A DNA stretch of 12,114 nt, taken from contig NZ_BAABFL010000388.1 of assembly GCF_039540975.1 (NCBI RefSeq), forward strand, positions 1 through 12,114. The letters run 5' to 3'. A program made the position numbers and the translations under genes. Within the stretch, counting starts at the first letter, position 1. Each line of letters opens with the position of its first letter. Below are positions 6,299 to 12,114 of the stretch, one piece after another. This stretch comes from Kistimonas scapharcae. GTDB taxonomy: Bacteria; Pseudomonadota; Gammaproteobacteria; Pseudomonadales; Endozoicomonadaceae. Below the pieces are notes generated by a model. It had not been told where the DNA came from, ran no database searches, and saw only the letters and a list, made by a program, of their open reading frames with translations.

Positions 6299-7696
6299 TC
6301 AAACGGCTGTTGCCGTCTCTGAGCCACTCCCCTGCTTCAGTCGAGTGATGGACACCTCAATAAAGATCATCGCTGCAACAATGCCGATCACTGTAGGGCC
6401 AGAATATGCCCAGTCGATATCGCCCCCCAAAATATCAGGAAAGACGAACAGCACACAGCCAAAGAGCAGGACGACCGCTGGCAACAGCGCCACCAGTACC
6501 GCCATACGATCACCACAGGGAACCCGGAAAGGCCGCACCGCATTCGGCTCTTTCTGACGCAGTTTTACGAAAGCGCCAAAGAAGAAAAAGTAGGTGATAA
6601 ACAACAGGAAGTTCGCAAAGGCAAACAGGGACCAGAACAGGTCATCAGCGTTACCTGCCATGAAACCATAAAGCACCAGCGCCACTGTCGCGACATAGCC
6701 GGTCATCATGTTCGCGCCCTGCGGTGCGCCATGAGCGTTCTTCCTGGCAAAGATCGCCGGCATTTCATGGTTGTTGGCCGCTTCCATCGCCGCACGGGAG
6801 GCTGCCATGATCCAGGGGATCAGGTATGTGAACAGACCAAATATGGCGACCAGAGACAGTGTGATGGTCAACAACGTCCCCATATTACTGTCGCCAAAAA
6901 GGACATTGAATGTCTGTACAATGCCGCCCACCAGGGAGAGTTCTTCCAGCGGCAAGGCTGTCATCATGGAAGAGATGGCCGCCCAGTACAGCAATACAAT
7001 GATGCCCATGGCCAGCATAATGCCCAATGGCAAATCCCGCTGAGGGTTACGAATGCTTGAGCCCATGCAGGCAATGGTTTCAGCACCTATCAGCATATAG
7101 ATGAGCGTGGGCGCATACATGAATGACGCATCCATGGACGGCATCATACTGGACAATGTCAGTTCATTCGCGGCCCCATGATCACCAATATAAAACAGAC
7201 CACCGACAGCCATAGCCAGCAACACAAGGACTTTCGATAAACCGCCCAGCGTGTTGATCAGGTTCCCGATATCCAGAGAGGCATTGGCGGTGAAAATAGT
7301 GATCCAGACCATCACGAGAGCAATAGCAATCATGCCCCAGGTACTCATGCCGGGGAAAAACAGCTCCGCGATCATACCGGCACAGATCAGGTAAACCGAC
7401 GGCATCCACAGCGGTACGTTGATCCAGTAATACCAGCCGACCCGGGCGGCATTACGTTCACCAAGCCCGAGCAGCGTCCAGTCATACACGCCGCCCTCCC
7501 CCGGGAATGCGGAACCCAGCTCACAGACGATCAGAACATAAGGCAGTACAAAGCACAGCAGGATCAGCACCCACCAGCCAAACACTGATGGGCCAACCGC
7601 CGCAGAGGCCGTCAGGCCATCAATACCAATCAAACCAGACAGGATGAAAAAGATAATGCCGACCAGACCCAGGCCGGACTTCTTGGATGTACTCAT
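6299..7696 (-). CDS. aguD: APC-family amino acid/amine antiporter, probably agmatine/putrescine (AguD-like)
   Basis: Inner-membrane transporter of the amino acid-polyamine-organocation superfamily, 465 residues from ATG at 7696, with about 12 hydrophobic segments. The first segment has the broken-helix pattern SGLIGIDG used for substrate binding in this superfamily. Other typical parts are GGVYDW after segment 2, GAETIACMGSSIRNPQRDLP around segment 6, and a C-terminal FRVPCGD before the last segments. I chose 7696 because a GGGGGGT run lies about 8 bases upstream; a TTG eight codons earlier would have no ribosome binding site. The neighbouring agmatine deiminase and carbamoyltransferase genes make agmatine-in/putrescine-out exchange the best guess; glutamate/GABA or arginine exchange cannot be excluded from sequence alone. 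The 72-base gap to aguA holds a small stem (TGTGC/GCACA, 7739-7754), and the genes are probably one operon. Confidence 0.8.
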   Translation of the reverse strand: MSTSKKSGLGLVGIIFFILSGLIGIDGLTASAAVGPSVFGWWVLILLCFVLPYVLIVCELGSAFPGEGGVYDWTLLGLGERNAARVGWYYWINVPLWMPSVYLICAGMIAELFFPGMSTWGMIAIALVMVWITIFTANASLDIGNLINTLGGLSKVLVLLAMAVGGLFYIGDHGAANELTLSSMMPSMDASFMYAPTLIYMLIGAETIACMGSSIRNPQRDLPLGIMLAMGIIVLLYWAAISSMMTALPLEELSLVGGIVQTFNVLFGDSNMGTLLTITLSLVAIFGLFTYLIPWIMAASRAAMEAANNHEMPAIFARKNAHGAPQGANMMTGYVATVALVLYGFMAGNADDLFWSLFAFANFLLFITYFFFFGAFVKLRQKEPNAVRPFRVPCGDRMAVLVALLPAVVLLFGCVLFVFPDILGGDIDWAYSGPTVIGIVAAMIFIEVSITRLKQGSGSETATAV

Positions 7697-7768
7697 GTTG
7701 CTACCCCCCGGGGTCAACAAGCATTGTTATGGTTCCGGTGTGCTTCCCTGCACATCAGGCATATTGTC

Positions 7769-8863
7769 TCAAAGCGCGGGCACCTGTTGTGTAATGCAAT
7801 GGATATTGCCGCCGCCAAGGAGAATCTCACGCGCCGGAACACCCACGATGTCATAGCCCGGGAAGATATCCTGCAGCATCGCCTGTGCCTCAGCGTCCCG
7901 TTTCTCACACAGCAGCGGGAACACAATCCGCCGGTTGGTGATCAGGAAGTTGGCGTAACTGCCCGCCAGCCTGACACCACTGGATCGCTCCATGCCTTCA
8001 CACACATCAAAGCCATCCGCTTCATCATCACGGATATACAGCGGCCCCGGCACTGGCAGCTTGTAGATTTTCAGTTTTCGTCCTTTGGCATCTGTCGTAT
8101 TGTCCAGCACCGCCAGCGCTTCCCTCGAGATGGCATACTGGGGATCTTCCGGATCATCGCACCATGACAGCACTACCTCACCGGGACGCGCCACGTGCAT
8201 CAGGTTATCCACATGTCCGTTGGTATCGATGTCGTTATACAGGCCATGGGGTAACCAGATCACCTTGTCCACATTCAGGTAATCTTTCAGGTACTGCTCT
8301 ATGTCTGCCTTGGACAGATCCGGATTGCGGCTGGGATCCAGTAAGCACTCCTCTGTCGTAAAGGCTGTCCCTTCACCATCGACGTGTATAGAGCCTCCTT
8401 CCAGCACCAGCGGTGCACGGTAACTGTCGTCACCATGGAACTCGCACACCTTGCGGGCAATGGCGTCGTCCGCATCCCAGGGGAAATAGAGGCCATCCAG
8501 CAAGCCGCCCCAGGCGTTGAACTGCCAATCGACACCGCGTCGCTCACCTTCATCATTGACGACATAGGACGGGCCCATATCCCGCATCCAGCTGTCATTG
8601 GTACTCATTTCCACGACCCGGATATGCGGCGGCAGCTGTTGCCGGGCATTATCATATTGCCCGGCGGAAACGATCATATTGACCTGGGTTTCCTCAGCGA
8701 TCACTTTTGCCACCTCGACAAAAGCCGACTGTGCCGGTTTGGCGCCCCAGCGCCAGCTGTCCGGCCGTTCCGGCCAGGCGATCCAGACCGCTTCCTGGGG
8801 TTCGTGCTCCCCGGGCATCCGGAATCCGTCCACCTTACTGGTGGTTGTGCGTACCTTTGCCAT
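7769..8863 (-). CDS. aguA: Agmatine deiminase
   Basis: Cytoplasmic enzyme that hydrolyses agmatine to N-carbamoylputrescine and ammonia. The 364-residue length is normal for this guanidino-group-modifying family. Visible hallmarks are AWPERPDSW (29-37), NDSWMRDMGP (89-98) with the catalytic-site Asp95, LEGGSIHVDGEG (154-165) with Glu155, TNGHVDN (214-220) with His217 and Asp219, and the C-terminal GGGNIHCITQQ (350-360) with nucleophile Cys356. All key residues are present, so it should be active. The start at 8863 has GGAG 8 bases upstream. It follows the carbamoyltransferase with a 70-base gap containing a stem-loop, and precedes the antiporter. It shares a 15-base translation start region with the carbamoyltransferase gene. 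Confidence 0.95.
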   Translation of the reverse strand: MAKVRTTTSKVDGFRMPGEHEPQEAVWIAWPERPDSWRWGAKPAQSAFVEVAKVIAEETQVNMIVSAGQYDNARQQLPPHIRVVEMSTNDSWMRDMGPSYVVNDEGERRGVDWQFNAWGGLLDGLYFPWDADDAIARKVCEFHGDDSYRAPLVLEGGSIHVDGEGTAFTTEECLLDPSRNPDLSKADIEQYLKDYLNVDKVIWLPHGLYNDIDTNGHVDNLMHVARPGEVVLSWCDDPEDPQYAISREALAVLDNTTDAKGRKLKIYKLPVPGPLYIRDDEADGFDVCEGMERSSGVRLAGSYANFLITNRRIVFPLLCEKRDAEAQAMLQDIFPGYDIVGVPAREILLGGGNIHCITQQVPAL

Positions 8864-8893
8864 GTTTCACGCTCCGAAACAGAATCGACAATG

Positions 8894-8923
8894 GCCGGTG
8901 ATCCCAAGCATGGCATCACCGGC
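8894..8923 (-). promoter_or_regulatory. Stem-loop in the gap before agmatine deiminase
   Basis: GCCGGTGAT (8894-8902) and ATCACCGGC (8915-8923) form a perfect 9-base-pair stem with a 12-base interval that can add two more pairs. It starts 10 bases after the carbamoyltransferase's stop codon, and its near edge is 30 bases before the aguA start. No strong T-run follows. Plausible roles are an RNA-processing or 3' protecting stem that sets the ratio of the two enzymes, or a weak attenuator. Confidence 0.55.
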
Positions 8924-8933
8924 ACGCTTTGCA

Positions 8934-9959
8934 TCAGGAGAGGCAGCGGCTGAGCAAGGCTTCCGCTTCTGCCTTGCCATGACGCTTAAGATCTTCTGAA
9001 GCCTGTTTCAGACCCGGATAAAGCAAGGTGCACAGGATGGCCATTTCACTGTAAAGACGGTTTTCAGCCTGATCGAAGACAATGGAATAATCGCTGTCCA
9101 TTACTTCACTGGTCACATCCACATCCCGCAGTGCCGGCAGGTAGTGCATGAACTTGGCATGGGGCTGCGCCTTTTTCATCAGGTCCATGTTGACGTGGTA
9201 GCGGGGGATGAACAGTTTCATCCGTTCTTCTTTCTGTTCTTCGAAATAACCGGGATAGTAGAGACAGCCGGTGTACACGAAGTCGGCCTCGTCGATGTAT
9301 TTTTCCGGTTCCATCGTGCGGATAAAGCGTCCCATCCCCTCTTCTGCGGCACGCATGGAAGGTTCAGCCTCTTCGTCTGTCAGGGTATAGCCTTCCGGTG
9401 ACGCATAAATGACCGACATGCCCAGTCGCGGGAATAACTGGGAAACCGCGTTGGCACCGGTTTCCTCCACATCGGTCGGTCCAATCCAGAACAGGGTGAC
9501 ATCCTTAAGGTCTTTGTCCTTGGGTTTATGTTCCATCACGGTCATCAGGTCACACATGGCCTGGCAGGGATGGAGGTAGGCGGTCATGGCGTTGATGACG
9601 GGGACATCGGAATACTTCGCATAACTCATCACGCTGTCATGGTCGAGATCCCGAATCAACACGCAATCCAGAAAACGGGACAGCACTTTTGCCGTATCGT
9701 AGTTACCTTCATAGCCTGTGCCGAGGTGGATTTCACCAGGCCGGAGATACAGAGCATGACCTCCCAGCTTTTCGAGAGCTACCTCAAAGGACACCCGGGT
9801 CCGGGTAGACTGCTCAGCGAAGATCATGCCGAGGGAAACCCCTTTCAACAGCTCAGGGCAGGCACCCTGCTTATCCAGGCGCTTCAGCAGGAAAGCCAGG
9901 TCGATCATGTTCTTGAGTTCGTCGACGGACCAGTCCCAGGTATCAAGGAAATGACGCAT
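8934..9959 (-). CDS. ptcA: Carbamoyltransferase, probably putrescine carbamoyltransferase (divergent)
   Basis: Cytoplasmic aspartate/ornithine carbamoyltransferase-fold enzyme, 341 residues. In this setting it would phosphorolyse N-carbamoylputrescine to putrescine and carbamoyl phosphate. The carbamoyl-phosphate site is intact: STRTR at 51-55, with SLGMIF before it and RVSFEVALEKLGGHALYL after it, much like the Enterococcus enzyme. Other motifs are altered: HPCQ (130-133) instead of HPTQ, HYLP (272-275) instead of HCLP, and YTGCLYYPG (229-237) where the Enterococcus enzyme has YTDVWYG. Specificity is therefore inferred mainly from the adjacent agmatine deiminase; ornithine carbamoyltransferase is the alternative. 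The start at 9959 has GGGAG about 8 bases upstream. It is the first gene of the probable ptcA-aguA-antiporter operon. No carbamate kinase gene is present. Confidence 0.8.
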   Translation of the reverse strand: MRHFLDTWDWSVDELKNMIDLAFLLKRLDKQGACPELLKGVSLGMIFAEQSTRTRVSFEVALEKLGGHALYLRPGEIHLGTGYEGNYDTAKVLSRFLDCVLIRDLDHDSVMSYAKYSDVPVINAMTAYLHPCQAMCDLMTVMEHKPKDKDLKDVTLFWIGPTDVEETGANAVSQLFPRLGMSVIYASPEGYTLTDEEAEPSMRAAEEGMGRFIRTMEPEKYIDEADFVYTGCLYYPGYFEEQKEERMKLFIPRYHVNMDLMKKAQPHAKFMHYLPALRDVDVTSEVMDSDYSIVFDQAENRLYSEMAILCTLLYPGLKQASEDLKRHGKAEAEALLSRCLS

Positions 9960-9966
9960 GTTTCAC

Positions 9967-10033
9967 GCTCCCGTTTTCTGTTGTCTGCCGATGAACCGAA
10001 GTGGCTCATCGGTGTTTTGTTCGCTTCGGGAGC
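9967..10033 (-). promoter_or_regulatory. Leader with stem-loop and possible Shine-Dalgarno-covering helix before ptcA
   Basis: On the minus strand CCGATGAGCC (10012-10003) pairs with GGTTCATCGG (9997-9988), ten base pairs with one G-U wobble and loop ACTTC. Outside it, GCTCCCG (10033-10027) is the exact complement of CGGGAGC (9973-9967), which contains the Shine-Dalgarno of the carbamoyltransferase gene. If the outer helix forms, the ribosome binding site is covered. This is structure read from sequence; no known riboswitch class is recognised. Confidence 0.45.
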
Positions 10034-10079
10034 TACGTTATTGCAGAGGAAGAAAAGAAAAAATTTCGATTAACTGACG

Positions 10080-10128
10080 GGGTTGTAAGTTTTTCTTAAC
10101 AGGTTGCATCGTTATCAAAACACAACCC
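10080..10128. repeat. Inverted repeat in the putative ptcA promoter region
   Basis: GGGTTGT (10080-10086) and ACAACCC (10122-10128) are exact complements about 35 bases apart, and a further GGTTGCA lies between them (10102-10108). The region is the only place for a ptcA promoter after the membrane-protein gene ends at 10146. The repeat could be an operator for a regulator of agmatine use. I could not place a convincing -35/-10 pair. Confidence 0.3.
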
Positions 10129-10145
10129 GCGACAATTGGTGACGT

Positions 10146-11195
10146 CTATAACAAGCCAGAGTCACATGACCTGCCAATAGACACCGTACAGACATCCAGC
10201 GTCGTCTCACCCTGCAACCGTTCCCACAAACGGGGGAAACCGGAGAGTGATCGCGGAACAAGGCTTCCTTTCAACTCAGGATTCACCGGTTGCCAGACAC
10301 CATTGGCATCTCTTTCAGCCACCAGAAAACGAAATGGATGGATGGCATGAACACCTAGACGCAAATCGGTGGCGATCAAATGGCCTTGTGTTTCATTGAG
10401 GCTGTAAAAACCACCGGTGAACCAGTTCAGACGATCCAGCGACGCCAGTTCCGGCGCATCAGCAACGGATTTACCTGGAAACTGAATAAGCTGAATATCG
10501 GTCTGATCATCCAGCAGTGAGGCAAGACCTTCATAATAATGATCACCATCCAGCACCATCACTCGCCAGAGCACGATATTGAACGGTGTAGGCGCACTGA
10601 ACACCGGCTTGCCGCTTAATCCCTCGGCAGCCAACGTCGTATCCAGCCGTTCATGGATCACGCCTTTTGCCACGAGAGACAGCACCAGATAACCGGCACT
10701 TAACAGTAGCCCTGCCGAATTCCATCGCAAAGCATGGGGGGCTCCCCATTTGCACAGGCATATAAGCACCCCGACCAATAACGGCAAGGTATACAACGGG
10801 TCAATGATAAATATTGAGGATAGGGCAACCGGCTGCGAAGGCCACGGCCAGAACAGTTGGGTGCCATAAGTGGTGAAAGCATCCAACAATGGGTGGGTAA
10901 TCAGGCACAGCCAGATCATCAGCCACAAACGCAGAAAACCCGGCCTGACCGATGAGAACCATCGATACACGGCAGTAGCCAGTACGATTGATAAAGGGGT
11001 CAAAAACAACAGGGAGTGAGAGAAACCGCGATGTTTGGTCATATCACTGACCGCATCACCCCAGCGAATCAGGTTATCGAGATCCGGCAATGTGCCAAGA
11101 ACCGCTCCCCACAGGAACGCCTTACGACCATATCGGCGTCCTGCCACCGCACCACCAAGGGCAGCGCCCAGTAATGCCTGACTGACTGAATCCAT
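10146..11195 (-). CDS. YdjM/YbcI-type (DUF457) inner-membrane metal-dependent hydrolase-like protein
   Basis: The N-terminal part matches the YdjM-like membrane protein family: MDSVSQALLGAALGG at the start, GTLPDLDNLI (34-43), HRGFSHSLLF (55-64), THPLLDAFTTYGT (100-112) and IDPLYTLPLL (131-140). The conserved Asp and His residues (PDLD, HRGFSH, HPLLD) are the predicted metal ligands and are all present. There are several membrane segments in roughly the first 190 residues, followed by about 160 residues predicted to be largely soluble. The function of the family is not established. I set the start at 11195 because the family begins MD.-.QALLG; a longer version from 11276 would overlap the preceding gene. 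A GAGGA lies about 13 bases upstream, a rather long spacing. The 43-base gap to the upstream gene suggests co-transcription. Confidence 0.85.
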   Translation of the reverse strand: MDSVSQALLGAALGGAVAGRRYGRKAFLWGAVLGTLPDLDNLIRWGDAVSDMTKHRGFSHSLLFLTPLSIVLATAVYRWFSSVRPGFLRLWLMIWLCLITHPLLDAFTTYGTQLFWPWPSQPVALSSIFIIDPLYTLPLLVGVLICLCKWGAPHALRWNSAGLLLSAGYLVLSLVAKGVIHERLDTTLAAEGLSGKPVFSAPTPFNIVLWRVMVLDGDHYYEGLASLLDDQTDIQLIQFPGKSVADAPELASLDRLNWFTGGFYSLNETQGHLIATDLRLGVHAIHPFRFLVAERDANGVWQPVNPELKGSLVPRSLSGFPRLWERLQGETTLDVCTVSIGRSCDSGLL

Positions 11196-11238
11196 GTAAT
11201 AAATGGCTTCCTCTATTACAACAGCAACAGGAGCAGCA

Positions 11239-11952
11239 TTACTCCAGCCACCATTCTGCCCCGCTCCCATTATCAATTCTTAACAGGTTGGGAAACCTAT
11301 CCTTAATACTGTTTCCCTGTGCATCCACATACAGATTTAATGCTATAGCCGGTTTATCACCCGATGCCTCCTGAAGACGATGTGTATTGTCCTGATCGGG
11401 TAAAAAATATTGAATGGGATGATATTGTTCAAGTTTTCGCTGTTTATCCAGTATGGCGATCTTGGTGCCGGTATTCACCAAATAATCGGTATAACCATAC
11501 ATCTCAGTTATTTCACCGTTAACCAGTAAAGGGCCACATTCCACATTATGATCATGGGTGACGGTTTTCTGCCCAGGACACAGGACAATCGCAACGATCG
11601 CAAATGGCACGGTTTTATTTCTGAACTCAGGGTAATCATCGCTTCGAAAGATGACAATTCTCTGATAGGTCTTACTACAGTCAGTAGTATAAAGGCTGGA
11701 AAAGTGAATTGTGGAAGCTTTCAGGTTTTCTCCAAGATGTCGCCACACCCATTGGGGTATTGCCCTGCCGGAAACATCCTTGTTGACGCCTTTAGTAATG
11801 AGATGAGATACCACTTCTGAAAACTGAGTCTTGATCGCATCCGAGTTATCAGTAGCACTCACACCGAATGGAAATACAACCAGCCCCAACATTACTGAAA
11901 CTAATCTTAAGAATACCTTAACGCTGTTTGTCCGTTTGCGGATGACGGGCAA
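11239..11952 (-). CDS. Exported cysteine-dioxygenase-like cupin
   Basis: The 237-residue protein starts at TTG 11952, supported by AGGAGA 6 bases upstream (11959-11964). A basic N-terminus (MPVIRKRTNSVKVFLR) and hydrophobic stretch end in GVSA, giving a likely signal peptide cut after residue 33. The rest lines up with mammalian-type cysteine dioxygenase, an Fe(II) cupin. HDH (133-135) corresponds to ligands His86/His88, and HRLQEASGDKPAIALNLY (191-208) runs without a gap against HRVENISHTEPAVSLHLY, so His191 matches ligand His140. Arg98 in TYQR matches substrate-binding Arg60. Cys139 and Tyr208 match the Cys93-Tyr157 cross-link pair. Two second-sphere residues differ: Ser153 is Ala204 and His155 is Asn206. 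Cysteine dioxygenases are normally cytoplasmic, so export is unusual; substrate and reaction are unknown. Roughly 40% G+C in two 60-base samples, lower than the agmatine genes. Confidence 0.75.
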   Translation of the reverse strand: MPVIRKRTNSVKVFLRLVSVMLGLVVFPFGVSATDNSDAIKTQFSEVVSHLITKGVNKDVSGRAIPQWVWRHLGENLKASTIHFSSLYTTDCSKTYQRIVIFRSDDYPEFRNKTVPFAIVAIVLCPGQKTVTHDHNVECGPLLVNGEITEMYGYTDYLVNTGTKIAILDKQRKLEQYHPIQYFLPDQDNTHRLQEASGDKPAIALNLYVDAQGNSIKDRFPNLLRIDNGSGAEWWLE

Positions 11953-11984
11953 AACAAATCTCCTGACATATAGAGTATTAATGC

Positions 11985-11994
11985 AGATTAATCT
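11985..11994. promoter_or_regulatory. Palindrome upstream of the cysteine-dioxygenase-like gene
   Basis: AGATTAATCT is a perfect 10-base palindrome, 33 bases before the start codon, with a second ATTAAT copy at 11977-11982. It lies in the A+T-rich stretch where the promoter should be, and may be a repressor or regulator site. Short palindromes in A+T-rich DNA can occur by chance. Confidence 0.3.
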
Positions 11995-12080
11995 AATAAC
12001 ACTGTATAGCCGAAATAGTGCATTTTTTCCGATATCCTTAACTCCCGCTTAACGATCTGAAGAAGTAAGGCTAAATTGAA

Positions 12081-12107
12081 TGAAGAGAGCGTCCCCTGTG
12101 CTCTTCA
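12081..12107. terminator. Stem-loop at the right edge
   Basis: TGAAGAG (12081-12087) and CTCTTCA (12101-12107) form a 7-base-pair stem with a 13-base loop. Read leftwards it is followed by TTCAATTTAG, moderately T-rich, so it could end a leftward gene located beyond the window. Nothing else is recognisable in 12053-12114. Confidence 0.3.
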
Positions 12108-12114
12108 GGCAAAA

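Noticed and set aside
9528..10073. Rightward open frame of 181 codons over the carbamoyltransferase start
   Set aside because: It is a shadow of the minus-strand gene, with no recognisable domain.
11196..11276. Longer YdjM-like protein starting at 11276
   Set aside because: It would overlap the end of the preceding gene, and family members begin at the MDSVSQALLG position.
12003..12023. Possible LexA-type palindrome (CACT...AGTG) upstream of the cysteine-dioxygenase-like gene, considered because ydjM is SOS-regulated in E. coli
   Set aside because: The arms match only partly and lack the CTG-N10-CAG core on both sides.
1..12114. CRISPR arrays, tRNA or rRNA genes, insertion sequences
   Set aside because: I saw no regularly spaced repeats, cloverleaf sequences, rRNA segments or transposase-like frames on either strand.

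Overview
This 12.1 kb window looks like chromosomal DNA of a Gram-negative gammaproteobacterium, probably marine or host-associated. The clues are Sec signal peptides, toxins of the Vibrio cholerae cytolysin (VCC) type, a GcvA-like LysR regulator and an agmatine deiminase gene set. The genus cannot be fixed from the sequence alone. There is no rRNA, tRNA, CRISPR array or insertion sequence, and no gene-free stretch longer than about 220 bases.

Left part (1-5433, + strand): two tandem, full-length, secreted pore-forming toxin genes of the VCC / leukocidin-like family, followed by a LysR-type regulator. Each toxin has a signal peptide, a VCC-like pro-domain, a basic linker, a cytolysin core with a pre-stem, and a ricin-type beta-trefoil. 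Both lack the C-terminal beta-prism of VCC. The first toxin gene has a strong ribosome binding site but no start codon at the right distance; one missing G would explain it. The spacer between the toxins carries an 11-G homopolymer and a long hairpin. The two toxins differ clearly in base composition.

Middle part (5459-9959, - strand): reading leftwards, a divergent carbamoyltransferase (probably putrescine-specific), agmatine deiminase (aguA) and an APC-family antiporter (probably agmatine/putrescine). Together they would import agmatine, deiminate it to carbamoylputrescine, phosphorolyse that to putrescine and carbamoyl phosphate, and export putrescine. Carbamate kinase, which would make ATP, is not in the window. 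The first two genes share an identical 15-base translation start region, each preceded by a stem-loop about 29 bases upstream. In the first leader an additional element could cover the Shine-Dalgarno. Downstream lies a small periplasmic protein of unknown function with its own PhoP-box-like promoter, convergent with the LysR gene.

Right part (10146-11952, - strand): an exported protein whose sequence matches cysteine dioxygenase (three His ligands, substrate Arg, the Cys-Tyr cofactor pair), then a YdjM/DUF457-type membrane protein, probably co-transcribed. The exported cysteine-dioxygenase-like protein is the most unusual single gene here. It and the first toxin are A+T-rich compared with the centre of the window, which hints at separate acquisition.
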